A stretch of DNA of 64,000 bases from Bradyrhizobium sp. BR13661 (lineage in GTDB: Bacteria > Pseudomonadota > Alphaproteobacteria > Rhizobiales > Xanthobacteraceae), in the NCBI RefSeq assembly GCF_029892425.1, contig NZ_JARXWB010000033.1:1-64000 (forward strand), written 5' to 3'. Each line of letters begins with the position of its first letter. Within the stretch, counting starts at the first letter, position 1. The notes beneath the pieces were generated by a model that saw only the letters and a program-made list of their open reading frames with translations, searched no databases and was not told where the DNA came from. Below are positions 1 through 8,814 of the stretch, one piece after another. A program made the translations under genes and the position numbers.

Positions 1-72
1 AAGGTGATTTGATCGAAGTCTGCCAGGCGAATAGCCGGGGTTACAGCGCCGTAACTCGAAGGATGCTGCAGC

Positions 73-591
73 TCACGCGAACAGCTTGTCGATGTCGTCC
101 TGGGAAATCGCCACGCCCGGCCGCTTCGGGCCCTCCATCAAGTTCGGTGCATCTGGAACAGCAAGCTCGGCGGCCATCCGCGCCAGCTCCTCCTTTCCCC
201 ACATCCGGACCAGCCTGTTGATGTGGTCCTCCATGAACTGCAGCGACTTGACGACTCGCGTGATCCGCTGCCCTGTGAGGTCCTGAAACGCGCAGGCCTC
301 GAACACGTTGTTCGTGCTATCGACGATCTCGCCGCATACCGCTGCGACTGTCGGCGCATCGACGCCCTGCAACTTCGCGACGCTGGCGACGATCGCCTCC
401 ATGTTTTCGAGGATCGCGTTCCCGGCTGTCTCCGTATTCTCGACAATCGCGTCGAGAGTGTCTGTCATCGTGGCGAAACTGCCTTTGCTGTTGCCTTGAA
501 GAGCGGCGAATTCCCGCCGCATGCTGCTAATGTGGCCGAACATCTCGACCAAATGGGTTTTCAACACCCTCTCTTCTTGCGGCGTAATCAT
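73..591 (-). CDS. cheZ: CheZ-like chemotaxis protein phosphatase
   Basis: This 172-residue helical protein resembles the chemotaxis phosphatase CheZ, which dephosphorylates CheY-P in the cytoplasm. The diagnostic segment is AFQDLTGQRI at residues 101-110. D104 and Q108 match the catalytic Asp and Gln of E. coli CheZ (D143, Q147). The C-terminal tail (DDIDKLF) resembles the acidic-hydrophobic CheY-binding peptide. It is shorter than enterobacterial CheZ (about 214 aa), which is usual for alphaproteobacterial forms. No other chemotaxis gene is visible here, although the upstream context lies beyond the window. The family assignment is firm; its role in motility is inferred. Confidence 0.85.
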   Translation of the reverse strand: MITPQEERVLKTHLVEMFGHISSMRREFAALQGNSKGSFATMTDTLDAIVENTETAGNAILENMEAIVASVAKLQGVDAPTVAAVCGEIVDSTNNVFEACAFQDLTGQRITRVVKSLQFMEDHINRLVRMWGKEELARMAAELAVPDAPNLMEGPKRPGVAISQDDIDKLFA

Positions 592-898
592 CAGAAATCC
601 CCGACGGTGGCGATTTGCCCTTTGTGTGCCACAGCAATCTATGGCGGTTTCGAAAGGAAGCTTCGAATGAGTGGGCGCATTTTCGTGCTCTCAACTTTCG
701 CGCGCCACCAAACCAAGCGATCGTTAAATAAGCAGCAAGACCGACACCCCTACGAAAGATATTCTCGTCTTTTCTCATTGGTTCGACTGCGGTACGGCGC
801 CAGGGCTGGCCAGCGGCTCTGCGGTCCGTGAACCAAACGGCTGGCGGTGGCGAATCATCTCACAATCGCATGCGCCCCAAACAACTCGCCGGTGCCCT
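592..898. other. Intergenic stretch, nothing recognised
   Basis: About 307 bases separate the CheZ-like gene, which starts at 591 and reads left, from the 3' end of the next minus-strand gene at 899. The stretch must carry the cheZ promoter. I see no FixK-type box, clear terminator or convincing small ORF. Confidence 0.5.
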
Positions 899-1585
899 TT
901 AGCTCTCCGGCCCCGCAACCGTAGCCGGCGCCGTCAGCGGCGCACCGCCAACCGACACGGGTCCAATCGAAACCGGCGCGTTCGACTTCGGCTGCCGGGA
1001 CATCCGCTTGCGCATCAACAGCCGATCGCGCGCGCTCAGTCTCGGGATCGACGAGGTGAATTCCGACGACATTGCATTTTGCAGCGAGTCGATCTTCGCG
1101 ATCAGCGTCGAGAGCTGCGGCGAGATCTTCTTCACGTCGCCCCGTTCTTCCGTGATGCTCTGTCGGAGCGACAGGAGCGTCGTCGAATCCTGCTGACGCA
1201 TAGCCGTGTTCTGCTGCAAGGAGGAATTGATCTCCTGCAGCGCGGCCTGCTGCTGCTGCTGGGCCGACTGGATCTCTTTCAAGGCAGCAACAACCGGATC
1301 CGGTTTCGGCGCGGGCTCTTCCTGGCGCGGAAACAGCGCGGCCAAGTTGCTCAAGCTGCTGAGGTCTGGCGAGGGAAGATCATACGGCGAGGTGTAGATG
1401 GCCGCGGCGCCATTGATCGCCAGGGCACACACGGCAAACGCGAGAACCGATTTCCCGCTGGAGCGCTTGAGTGGTGCTGGTGTTTCCAGAGCTTCAGGTT
1501 CGGCCGGAGTGTCGGAGGCTGCGGCTGCAAGGGCTGCGGCGTCGAGGTGCTCGGCAAAGCCCAGCGTTTCGGATGTCGTGGTCAT
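899..1585 (-). CDS. Single-pass membrane protein with coiled coil, unknown function
   Basis: I do not recognise this family. The roughly 228-residue product has an acidic, Ala-rich N-terminus. One hydrophobic segment (SVLAFAVCALAINGAAAIY) lies near residues 45-65, followed by a Pro-rich linker. A Gln-rich helical stretch with QQQQQ and repeated heptad-like leucines at about residues 100-165 is a likely coiled coil. The C-terminus is basic then Pro/Ala-rich. The topology suggests a cytoplasmic N-terminus and a periplasmic coiled coil. I chose the ATG at 1585 (MTTTSET) because GAGG lies nine bases upstream; ATGs at 1591 and 1600 are too close to it. No operon partner is evident. Confidence 0.6.
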   Translation of the reverse strand: MTTTSETLGFAEHLDAAALAAAASDTPAEPEALETPAPLKRSSGKSVLAFAVCALAINGAAAIYTSPYDLPSPDLSSLSNLAALFPRQEEPAPKPDPVVAALKEIQSAQQQQQAALQEINSSLQQNTAMRQQDSTTLLSLRQSITEERGDVKKISPQLSTLIAKIDSLQNAMSSEFTSSIPRLSARDRLLMRKRMSRQPKSNAPVSIGPVSVGGAPLTAPATVAGPES

Positions 1586-1753
1586 GCGCATTGACCTCAT
1601 GAGCGAGCAAAAGGAGGCCGTCGCCGGAACGTCGTCACGACGCCTCCCTTACGCAGCACTCACTTACACAACTGCCTAAAATTGTCGGTGTTCTGGATTA
1701 ATTCCACGTTAGCGGCGCGGCCGCCTGGAACCCCGGCCAACTACGGAACCGCG

Positions 1754-2212
1754 TCACTTCAGCGCGATCACGATCGTGCTGAGATTGGCGGCCAGCTCCA
1801 GGCCCGCCTTGGGGCCTCGCAGCGTGATGGTGACGCCCTTCTCGTTGCGGAGCTGGACGCCGTTGACGCCGCCGACCAGCGCAAAGCCGCCGCCGACGGA
1901 GCTGTAGGTGCCGGCGAAGTCGCCCACCTCATTGATGTCAGAGGCCCAGCCGTCGAGCCGGCCGACCGTGGCGCCGGCGGTGATGCCGAAGCTGAGGCCG
2001 GTGATCCTGAACGGATAGGTCTTGCCGCGATAGGTCAGCAGGCCGCGACCGGCACCTCCGCCGACCAGCAAGCCGGCCTTGACGATCCTGACCCGGACCT
2101 GGCCAGCGGCCTGCGCGAAGGACGGTGTCGCTGACGCGGCGAGCCCCACCGCCAGCAGGAGCATCGCGATCAGGCGGGAGATGCGCGCGCGCCGGTCAGG
2201 GTTTCGCGGCAT
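1754..2212 (-). CDS. Small exported protein, paralogue of the gene at 10173
   Basis: The 152-residue product has a basic n-region and a signal peptide ending near ATPSFAQA. The remainder is glycine-rich and mostly beta, with GQVRVRIVKAGLLVGGG and YRGKTYPF. The same pattern occurs in the protein encoded at 10173-10607 (GQVAVVFTKGGFIVGVGGG, YRGHKYPF, and a shared LRGPK/LTGPK-A near the C-terminus), so the two are paralogues. Its start at 2212 lies 17 nt inside the 3' end of the DUF2950 gene, indicating translational coupling. It is the last gene of the DUF3300-DUF2950 operon. The function is unknown; a periplasmic location is inferred. Confidence 0.7.
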   Translation of the reverse strand: MPRNPDRRARISRLIAMLLLAVGLAASATPSFAQAAGQVRVRIVKAGLLVGGGAGRGLLTYRGKTYPFRITGLSFGITAGATVGRLDGWASDINEVGDFAGTYSSVGGGFALVGGVNGVQLRNEKGVTITLRGPKAGLELAANLSTIVIALK

Positions 2213-3113
2213 CGACCTTCTTCCAGGTCTCGTCAGGATCGAACAGCGTGGTGCGCTCGGCGATGAACTCCGTCCGCTTGCCGAGATCCTTCTGGTAGAC
2301 GGTGCCGGCATGATTGACCAGGAAGGTCATCACGCCGGAATTGCCGTATTCGGCGGGCCAGGCGATCAGCGCGAAGCCGCCGATCATCTTGCCCTTGACG
2401 ACATAGTTGAGCGTACCGCCAGGCGCATCCCGACCCTGCCCCTTGAGGATGTGGAAGTAATAGCCGTGATAGGGTGTCGGCCCGACATCGGCCGCCTCAT
2501 AGCCTTCCTTCGAGGCCCGGGCCGCCAGCGCGCCGAGCGGGCTCGGGTCGCTGTCGTCACGCCAGAACAGGCCGTCCTTCTTGCCGGGCGAGGAGACAAA
2601 GCGCTGGGCATAGACGCCGACGCCCTCGCCGCGATCCTTGTCGGCATATTCGTTCTGCGCGTCGACATAAGCCAGCGCCGTCTGGATCGCATCGAGCTCA
2701 TTGCGGCCGATGCGGCGACGAAGCACCTCGATCCGCCCTTCGTCGGTGTCGAACTCCCAGCCGGTCCTGGTGTTGACCATCGGGATCGGGAACGGGAAGT
2801 CGTCCGGCCCCAGCATCAAGGTCGCGGTCTTGTTGCCCTCGACCTTGATGCCGTGCTTGGCGTCGTACATGGACGAGAAGCGCGCCCGGATGTCCTTGTC
2901 GGCGACCTCGTCGCCCGAGGAGACGATGTCTTCGGCGGCCCGCCCGAGCACCTTCAGGACGTCTTTCGGACCAGCCTTGACCGCCGCGGCGAGCGCAGCG
3001 GCGGCATCCTCCGGCGACTTGTAGGATTCCTGCGCGCGCGACGGCGAAGCGAACAGCGCGAGCGCGACGATGCCAGGCAGGATCGCGCGATGGAACGATT
3101 TCATGCAGATCAT
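2196..3113 (-). CDS. DUF2950 family exported protein
   Basis: The 305-residue protein has a signal peptide (cleavage near SPSRAQ) and DUF2950 hallmarks, including GPTPYHGYYFHILKGQG near residues 210-226 and a C-terminal DETWKKVD. DUF2950 proteins are periplasmic or envelope proteins of unknown activity, commonly encoded beside DUF3300 proteins, as here. The start at 3113 is supported by GGAGGTGAT seven bases upstream. It overlaps the stop of the DUF3300 gene by four bases (ATGA), so the two are probably translationally coupled. It is presumably co-regulated from the FixK-type box at 4837. Confidence 0.88.
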   Translation of the reverse strand: MICMKSFHRAILPGIVALALFASPSRAQESYKSPEDAAAALAAAVKAGPKDVLKVLGRAAEDIVSSGDEVADKDIRARFSSMYDAKHGIKVEGNKTATLMLGPDDFPFPIPMVNTRTGWEFDTDEGRIEVLRRRIGRNELDAIQTALAYVDAQNEYADKDRGEGVGVYAQRFVSSPGKKDGLFWRDDSDPSPLGALAARASKEGYEAADVGPTPYHGYYFHILKGQGRDAPGGTLNYVVKGKMIGGFALIAWPAEYGNSGVMTFLVNHAGTVYQKDLGKRTEFIAERTTLFDPDETWKKVDAAKP

Positions 3114-4780
3114 GGCATCACCTCCGCAGGGATCTTCGCGCCGCCGGCGAGCCAGTCGCGGTAGGTGCGGAATGTCAGCCCAAGCTTCTCGTAGTAGACG
3201 CGCAAGTACCCGTCGCTGCCGCGGGTCACCGCGTCAGGCATCACCTGCGCGACCTCCTGCGCCATCACGCCGACATAGGCCCTCTCGCTGCCGATGTAGC
3301 TGAAGCGATAATAGCCGAGGCCGTTGGAGAGATGGCCGAGCAAGACGATATCGTGCTTCAACGCGATATCGGAGCGCCGGCCACCGCCGCCGCCGCCGCC
3401 GCGACCTCCTCCGCCGCCTCCGCCACGCGCGGCCATGCCACCACCGCCGCCACGACCGGCCATCGCCGCTCCGCCGCCGCCGCCACGCGGCATGCTTCCC
3501 ATGCTCTCCCGTCCGCGCGCCGAGGCTGCGGCCGCCGACCGGCCGGAGGAGACGTTCATCGCGCCGCCGCGATTGTCGCCACCGCCACGGTTGGCGGCAG
3601 CGCCGCCGCCGGCGCGGTTGGCAGCCTTGGCGCGGTCGCCACCGCCCTTGTTGCCTCCCTTGGCACGATCACCGGCGCCAGCGCGATCACCGCCACCGGG
3701 CCGATCACTCGTCCCCGCGCTCGGACGATCGCCACGATTACCTGCACCGGCGCGATCACCGGGGCCGCCACGATCGCCTGCACGATCGCCTGTACGATCT
3801 CCTGCACGGTCTCCCGGGCCGCCCTGACTGGGACGCAGCACCTGGTTGCCGTCACGACCGCGGAAGTCCATCCGATCCGATGCGCCGGCCCTGACATTGT
3901 TGTTGCCGAAGCGGTTCTGAACGTTGGTGTTGTTGTAGCGCACCCCGCCGCGATGCGCCGGATTGTGCTGCCAGCCGCCATTGATGTTGGTGGTGCGATG
4001 ATTGACGTAGACGTTGCGGTTACCCCAGTTGCAGCCACCGCCCCAGTAATTGCCCCAGCGCCCGATCGCCCAGGCGGTGCCGAACGCGATGCCGGCCGCG
4101 ACCACGCCCGCGCCGATATAGGACGGATAGCCCCAATAATACGGCGGATATTCCGCATAGGGCCAGGTGCCGTAGACCGTCGCCGGATCGTAATACGGCA
4201 CGTACATCGTCTCAGGATCAGCCTGCTGAATGACGACGACCTGCTTGCCTTCCTGGGACTGCACGCTGACCTTCTGCTGCTTGGTGGTGACCAGCTTCTT
4301 GTTGTCATAGGCCTTGTTGCGCAGGCGCTGGATTGCATCCATCACGTCGGGCTGCTGCGCGAGGAACGCATCGCCGAGCTTCTGGGTCCATTCGAGCTTG
4401 TCGCTCATCATGGCGAGAACATCGGCCGTGCTGGCGAGCGCCTTGACGCTATCGTCCCAGCTCTGCTTGTCGACCTGCGTCCTCAGCGCGTCGCCCTTCA
4501 AGCTCTTGTTGTCCTTCAGCCAGCGGTCGGCCTGCACCACTTCGAGCGGATAGGTTGAAGCTGCGAGCACGTTGGCCAGGAGCTCGTCCGGATAGAGCGC
4601 GATCGGCGCGACCAGCGCCTCGAGCTGCTCGGGCTTCAGGAGTTCGGCGGCCGGCGCAGGAGGCGCGGCCGGCTGCGCCTGCGTGCCCGGAGCCGCCGGC
4701 GTCGTGGCCTGAGCCATTGCAGCGGCGGGGACCGCCACCACGAGCGCGAGCGCCATCAGGATCTTGCCGCAGCGAAACAT
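3110..4780 (-). CDS. DUF3300 protein with glycine-rich linker and S74-chaperone-like C-terminus
   Basis: The 556-residue exported protein opens with a signal peptide (residues 1-24, ending AAAMAQA). It continues with a DUF3300 domain (about 45-290, with ALYPDELLANVLAASTYPLEV). A low-complexity Gly/Arg/Asp region follows (about 300-455), rich in GDRAGDR repeats and poly-Gly. The last 89 residues (about 468-556) read SDIALKHDI ... YVGVMAQEVAQVMPDAV ... DGYLRVYY. That is the layout of the Peptidase_S74 / tail-fibre intramolecular chaperone domain. The ATG at 4780 is preceded by GGAGG at five bases; the in-frame GTG at 4792 overlaps that site and is unlikely. A FixK-type box lies 56 bases upstream. 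Confidence 0.85.
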   Translation of the reverse strand: MFRCGKILMALALVVAVPAAAMAQATTPAAPGTQAQPAAPPAPAAELLKPEQLEALVAPIALYPDELLANVLAASTYPLEVVQADRWLKDNKSLKGDALRTQVDKQSWDDSVKALASTADVLAMMSDKLEWTQKLGDAFLAQQPDVMDAIQRLRNKAYDNKKLVTTKQQKVSVQSQEGKQVVVIQQADPETMYVPYYDPATVYGTWPYAEYPPYYWGYPSYIGAGVVAAGIAFGTAWAIGRWGNYWGGGCNWGNRNVYVNHRTTNINGGWQHNPAHRGGVRYNNTNVQNRFGNNNVRAGASDRMDFRGRDGNQVLRPSQGGPGDRAGDRTGDRAGDRGGPGDRAGAGNRGDRPSAGTSDRPGGGDRAGAGDRAKGGNKGGGDRAKAANRAGGGAAANRGGGDNRGGAMNVSSGRSAAAASARGRESMGSMPRGGGGGAAMAGRGGGGGMAARGGGGGGGRGGGGGGGRRSDIALKHDIVLLGHLSNGLGYYRFSYIGSERAYVGVMAQEVAQVMPDAVTRGSDGYLRVYYEKLGLTFRTYRDWLAGGAKIPAEVMP

Positions 4781-4836
4781 CACGACCTCCACAAAGCTTT
4801 CCGGCCGCGACCATCGGGCCGGGGAACAAGCGTTTG

Positions 4837-4850
4837 TTGATCGAGATCAA
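4837..4850. promoter_or_regulatory. FixK/FNR-type box upstream of the DUF3300 operon
   Basis: TTGATCGAGATCAA is a perfect inverted repeat matching the FNR/FixK consensus (TTGAT-N4-ATCAA). It ends 56 bases before the DUF3300 start at 4780. That spacing fits an activator site centred near -41 with a short leader. Confidence 0.8.
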
Positions 4851-4899
4851 CGAAATCGCACCGCCCCGCTATTGCGATGCGAGGGCCGACGCAACCAGC

Positions 4900-6804
4900 T
4901 CACCAGCGCAACAGCGGCAGCCGGATGGTGAACCGTGCCCCACCCGCCGGCTGGTTGGTCGCGCTGATCGTGCCCTGATGGGCCTCGACGATGGTTTTCG
5001 CGATCGCAAGCCCCATGCCCATGCCCTGCTGCTTGGTCGTGAAGAAGGGATCGAACAGGTTGGCGAGATCAGAAGCCGCCAATCCCGGACCGGTATCGAC
5101 GACGTTGACCTCTGCCTCGCGGCCGGCCCGCACGGTCCAGACGCTGATCTCGCGTTTTGCAGTGTTCGCATCCGAGATCGCGTCCATTGCGTTCATGATC
5201 AGGTTGAGAACCACCTGTTGAAGCTGGACCGGATCGCCCTTGACGTGGAGATCGACCAGCACGGGCGTGTAGACCAGCGCGATCCCGCGTCCCTCGGCAA
5301 CGGCCGCAACCAGACCGATCGCCTCCCGCACCGTATCGTTGAGTTCGATGTCCGTGGTCTCGAACGGCGTCTTCTTCAGGACGCTGCGCAAGCGGCGGAT
5401 CACCTCGCTCGCGCGGAGATCGTCGCGCCTGATGTCGGCAAGGATATGCTGGAGCTCCTCGATGTCAGGTGACGCGCCCTTGAGCATCAGCTCGGCGGTC
5501 TCGGTGTTGGTCAGAATGGAGCCGAGCGGCTGGTTCAGCTCATGGGCAATCGACGTCGTCATTTCGCCGACGGCCGAATAGCGATTGACGTGGGCGAGCT
5601 CGGCGAGGCGCTGACGGGACTCGACCTCGGCGAGCCGGCGGCGGCGACGCTCCTGCAGCAGTCCACTGATCAGACCCGCCTGCACGAGGATGATCGCGGC
5701 AATCAGCAGCATCTGCCAGCGGTAGCTTTGCCAGATGCTCGGCTCGCGAAACAGAACCTCGCTGCCCGGTGGCAACCGGCTCTCGCTGATGCGCCAGCGC
5801 TGCAGTTCCCGCCAGTCATATTTCGGCGCCGCGAATCCAATCGGCTGGTATTGGATGCTGGACGGTTTCTCCCCGCGGAAGATGCGGATGGCGGCATCGA
5901 TGGTCTTCCGGGTCGTCTCCGCCGTCGAATGCATCGGGCCGCCGACAGAGCTGCCGCCGAAGAACGCCTCCTGGTAGGAAAAAATCGGCGCGTTCGCGAC
6001 CGCGTGCAGGCTGCGCAGCGCGATGTCGCCCTCATGAACGATCCCCGCCGCATCGACCGACATCATGCCCCAGAACAGCACGGTGTGCGGCGGAAGCTTC
6101 GCCGCGCGATTCAGGATCTCATCGAACGACAGGTCCGAGTACCAGATCATCGCGAGGCGGTCGCCGAGCGGTTTGAGTTCACGAGCCACCTCGTCGATCC
6201 AGAATTTCTCCAGCGGCGAGGCGCCGATCACCATGGCGACCGTCTTGGTATCCGGCATCAGCCGGAGAATGTTTTGAAAGGCCGCCAGGAAATCGTTGCG
6301 AACCGAGACGACGACGTCGTTGTCGGTGAGATCATGACGGTTCACCAGCCGCTCCTCGACGACGGTCATGACCGTCGGGGCATCTGGAAAGAGCTTGCTT
6401 CGGTATCGCTGCACGAAGCGCGCCGCCGGAGCGCCGATGCTGATGACCAGGTCGGGCAGCGAGCCCTGATAGAGCGAGGCGAGATATTCGACGAAAGGCG
6501 CTTCTGGACCGGGATTATTGAAGCGCGCCGTCAGCAGCGTGTGCTGTTGGATGTCGAGCGGCCAGGGCGACTGCCGCTCGAGCTCGGCCTTGATGCTGCG
6601 CGCATATTCGCTCCACGGGCGGAATTCCCGACCGAAGGAATACAGGATGAGCACGCGCTTGGCCTCGGTGCGCGCCACCGCGCCCGGCTCGGCGGCGCGA
6701 GCCTGGCCGAACAGGACGAACGTGGCCAGCACGATGGAAAAGCAAAGGAGCGCGGCTGCGTTCAGCCACGGCCTGACCGACGCAATGGTCACGCGCCCGC
6801 TCAT
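4900..6804 (-). CDS. Sensor histidine kinase with ABC-type periplasmic sensor and FixL-like kinase core
   Basis: The roughly 634-residue membrane kinase has a signal/TM segment (about 12-34). A periplasmic ABC-substrate-binding-like region spans about 48-325 (RVLILYSFGREF, LPDLVISIGAPAARF). A second TM lies at about 364-384, followed by a basic coiled linker. The HisKA domain carries SIAHELNQPLGS (H421) and an HATPase_c domain follows (DTGPGLA, TTKQQGMGMGLAIAKTIVEAH). The dimerisation segment is of the FixL/HPK4 type, but there is no PAS or haem-binding domain. The start at 6804 is preceded by GGGGAGG; an upstream ATG at 6840 lacks a ribosome site. The natural partner would be a FixJ-like regulator such as the one at 20984, which is inference. 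No FixK-type box precedes it. Confidence 0.85.
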   Translation of the reverse strand: MSGRVTIASVRPWLNAAALLCFSIVLATFVLFGQARAAEPGAVARTEAKRVLILYSFGREFRPWSEYARSIKAELERQSPWPLDIQQHTLLTARFNNPGPEAPFVEYLASLYQGSLPDLVISIGAPAARFVQRYRSKLFPDAPTVMTVVEERLVNRHDLTDNDVVVSVRNDFLAAFQNILRLMPDTKTVAMVIGASPLEKFWIDEVARELKPLGDRLAMIWYSDLSFDEILNRAAKLPPHTVLFWGMMSVDAAGIVHEGDIALRSLHAVANAPIFSYQEAFFGGSSVGGPMHSTAETTRKTIDAAIRIFRGEKPSSIQYQPIGFAAPKYDWRELQRWRISESRLPPGSEVLFREPSIWQSYRWQMLLIAAIILVQAGLISGLLQERRRRRLAEVESRQRLAELAHVNRYSAVGEMTTSIAHELNQPLGSILTNTETAELMLKGASPDIEELQHILADIRRDDLRASEVIRRLRSVLKKTPFETTDIELNDTVREAIGLVAAVAEGRGIALVYTPVLVDLHVKGDPVQLQQVVLNLIMNAMDAISDANTAKREISVWTVRAGREAEVNVVDTGPGLAASDLANLFDPFFTTKQQGMGMGLAIAKTIVEAHQGTISATNQPAGGARFTIRLPLLRW

Positions 6805-7008
6805 CCACCTCCCCGGCGACTTCAAACGGCCGCTCTCCATTGGCAATTCTAGCGGGAATTGCGTGGCACCGACAGCCCGCAGACCGGCACTATTGCCCCT
6901 GGTTGGGCTGACAGCGTTGATAGCGGATCGGTGAAACCAATCTGGCTGCCCTTGCGCTCGAAGACTCTTGGACAGTTGTTCGCATCGGTTGCCCATGCGC
7001 CGTTGAGT

Positions 7009-8244
7009 TCAATGACCGCTCAACACCAGCGTCTTGATGGGCATCAGCAAGGCCTGGATGCGCAGCAGCAGCGCATGTACGAGACCGACGCCATCGACCA
7101 CATGGAGCGCAATCGCCCGCCCGGTGCCGGTCGTCGCCGCAGCAATCTCCTCGTGGTTGCTGGTATAGGCGTTGACGATGCAGCTGCTGCCCGGCGTCAC
7201 GCCGTCGAGCCCATTCTTGTAGAGGGGTTCGAGGAACACCAGGATCGTGCCGGGTTTGGGCGCGTTGTCGGCCTCGACCAGTTGCTGGCCACCCTGGAAC
7301 TGTCCGGCCGCGATATAGTCCTGCACGGTCGTGACAACCATGGGAATGATCACCCACGGCTTCGAGATGCAGGCGGCCTCCGCGACCATGCCTACTTTCA
7401 ACACCCCAGCCTCGATCTGGCCGAAACCCGCCTGCAGAGACTTTCTGCCGGCGCCATCCGGGATGAGCACGCCCGCAGGCCGAAGCAGTTGATTGACCAC
7501 GTCACCAGTGCGGAGCAGGAATTGTTCCACCCGGCCGTCAACGCCGGCGCGGATGATCGTCTGGTCCAGAAGCACCTGCGCCTCCGCCAACGCGGCCTCG
7601 GCGCTGGCCTTCTGCGCCGGAAGCGAGGTCGAAACCTGTAGCGCCGCCGCCTGTCTTGCGGCGGTCGCCGCATCGATGCCGGATTGGCGCTGATCCACCA
7701 GGACCAGGAGCTTGTCGATGTCACGCTGTGCGACGATGCCGGGATTGCGGCGCTGAAGCTCGCTCTTGACGTCGAGTTCGTCCTTCGCCTGTTGATAGTT
7801 CGCTTTGGCCTCGCCGATCTGGGCCTCGGCCTTGACGATATCAGCCTGCGCGGTCTGCAAAGCGGCGTCGATTTCGGCGATCTTGCGCTTGGCGGTTTCG
7901 ACCGCGGCCTCCTGCTTTGCACTGTCGAGCCGGAACAGCACGTCACCCTTCTTCACCGCCGCGCTGAAACCCACGTTCACCTCGGCCACACGGCCGGCCA
8001 CGCCCACGGGCGCGATGGGTACCGTACGGAAATACAGAGTCGCCGCGTCCGTCGCCGGATGGAAATAGAAGATCATGGTGATCAGCGAGATCGTCAGCAT
8101 GAGGCAGCCGGTGATGCCCCAGCGCAGCTCGTACCAGACCGAGTAGAACGTGATCTCCTTGCCGAAGCGCTTGCCCTGGGCATAGCGGCGATAGAGGTAA
8201 TCGGGCACGATCGTGAGGAGCGAGCAGAACATCAGCTCAAACAT
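7009..8244 (-). CDS. HlyD-family membrane fusion protein (YiaV-like)
   Basis: The 411-residue protein has an N-terminal membrane anchor (about residues 35-60). A biotinyl-lipoyl-like half follows (VAGRVAEVNVGFSAAVKKGDVLFRLD), then a long alpha-hairpin coiled coil, and the second lipoyl half (IIRAGVDGRVEQFLLRTGDVV). The C-terminal hydrophobic tail resembles E. coli YiaV. Such proteins bridge inner-membrane components to the periplasm. Its start overlaps the upstream small membrane-protein gene by 8 nt, so the two form an operon like yiaW-yiaV. The substrate is unknown, and no dedicated outer-membrane or pump gene is adjacent. Confidence 0.82.
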   Translation of the reverse strand: MFELMFCSLLTIVPDYLYRRYAQGKRFGKEITFYSVWYELRWGITGCLMLTISLITMIFYFHPATDAATLYFRTVPIAPVGVAGRVAEVNVGFSAAVKKGDVLFRLDSAKQEAAVETAKRKIAEIDAALQTAQADIVKAEAQIGEAKANYQQAKDELDVKSELQRRNPGIVAQRDIDKLLVLVDQRQSGIDAATAARQAAALQVSTSLPAQKASAEAALAEAQVLLDQTIIRAGVDGRVEQFLLRTGDVVNQLLRPAGVLIPDGAGRKSLQAGFGQIEAGVLKVGMVAEAACISKPWVIIPMVVTTVQDYIAAGQFQGGQQLVEADNAPKPGTILVFLEPLYKNGLDGVTPGSSCIVNAYTSNHEEIAAATTGTGRAIALHVVDGVGLVHALLLRIQALLMPIKTLVLSGH

Positions 8245-8674
8245 GGCTGGGCTCCTTCTTGGCGGGCTCCTGCATGCCCGCCGGTGCAGGCTCAGGACCG
8301 GCCTCTACCGGCTCGCCCTCCTGTCCCGGTGTCGCGTCCGCGATCTTCTCGACGGAATCGGCGATGCTGCGCAGCGGCGTTCCGAAATCGGGGATGTCGA
8401 CCAGCGCAAGCAGGAGGCCTGCGATCCAGAAGATGTGCATGTGCGTGAACAGCGAGATCAGGCCGAGCACGGCCACGAACTCGAATTGCAGTTTCTGCGA
8501 CTTGTGAGCCATCCGCTCCGGTAGGCTGTGCAGCTTCCAATAGAGCGTGCCGACCCACAGCAGGGTGCCGATCAGGAAGATCCCCATCACCACCATCAGC
8601 GTGTCGGTCCCGCTTCCGGGCGCGAGATAGAACGGCAGATGGTGCGGGGCCATCGGATTGAGCTGATCGTTCAA
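8237..8674 (-). CDS. Small inner-membrane protein, possibly DUF3302/YiaW-like
   Basis: The 145-residue protein has two hydrophobic segments (about 25-45 and 66-90) separated by a basic loop with AHKSQKLQFEF. A Pro/Glu-rich cytoplasmic-looking tail follows. The segment LGLISLFTHMHIFWIAGLLLA is reminiscent of E. coli YiaW (DUF3302), which is encoded next to the HlyD-like YiaV, exactly the arrangement here. The likeness is modest, so the family name is tentative. It is the first gene of the two-gene minus-strand unit fed by the FixK-type box at 8735. Confidence 0.6.
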   Translation of the reverse strand: MNDQLNPMAPHHLPFYLAPGSGTDTLMVVMGIFLIGTLLWVGTLYWKLHSLPERMAHKSQKLQFEFVAVLGLISLFTHMHIFWIAGLLLALVDIPDFGTPLRSIADSVEKIADATPGQEGEPVEAGPEPAPAGMQEPAKKEPSHV

Positions 8675-8734
8675 ATGTCTCTCCCGGCAAAACGTGCACT
8701 GGCGACACTGTGTTCAGGCAGCTTCCCCATTTGC

Positions 8735-8748
8735 TTGATTTGAATCAA
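8735..8748. promoter_or_regulatory. FixK/FNR-type box in a divergent promoter region
   Basis: TTGATTTGAATCAA has both TTGA and TCAA half-sites and a nearly symmetric centre. It ends 60 bases from the minus-strand start at 8674 and 66 bases from the plus-strand start at 8815. It could activate either or both of the YiaW/YiaV-like pair and the ppk2 unit. Confidence 0.8.
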
Positions 8749-8814
8749 GGGAATGTTCCTCGCCGGACCTAGCGTTTTATGAATGCTGTTTGAATCATCA
8801 GAGGAGCCGCAGCC

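Noticed and set aside
3380..3490. Runs of CCG/CGC repeats that look like a tandem repeat or unstable tract
   Set aside because: They encode the poly-Gly and Gly/Arg part of the DUF3300 protein on the minus strand; no separate repeat unit is needed.
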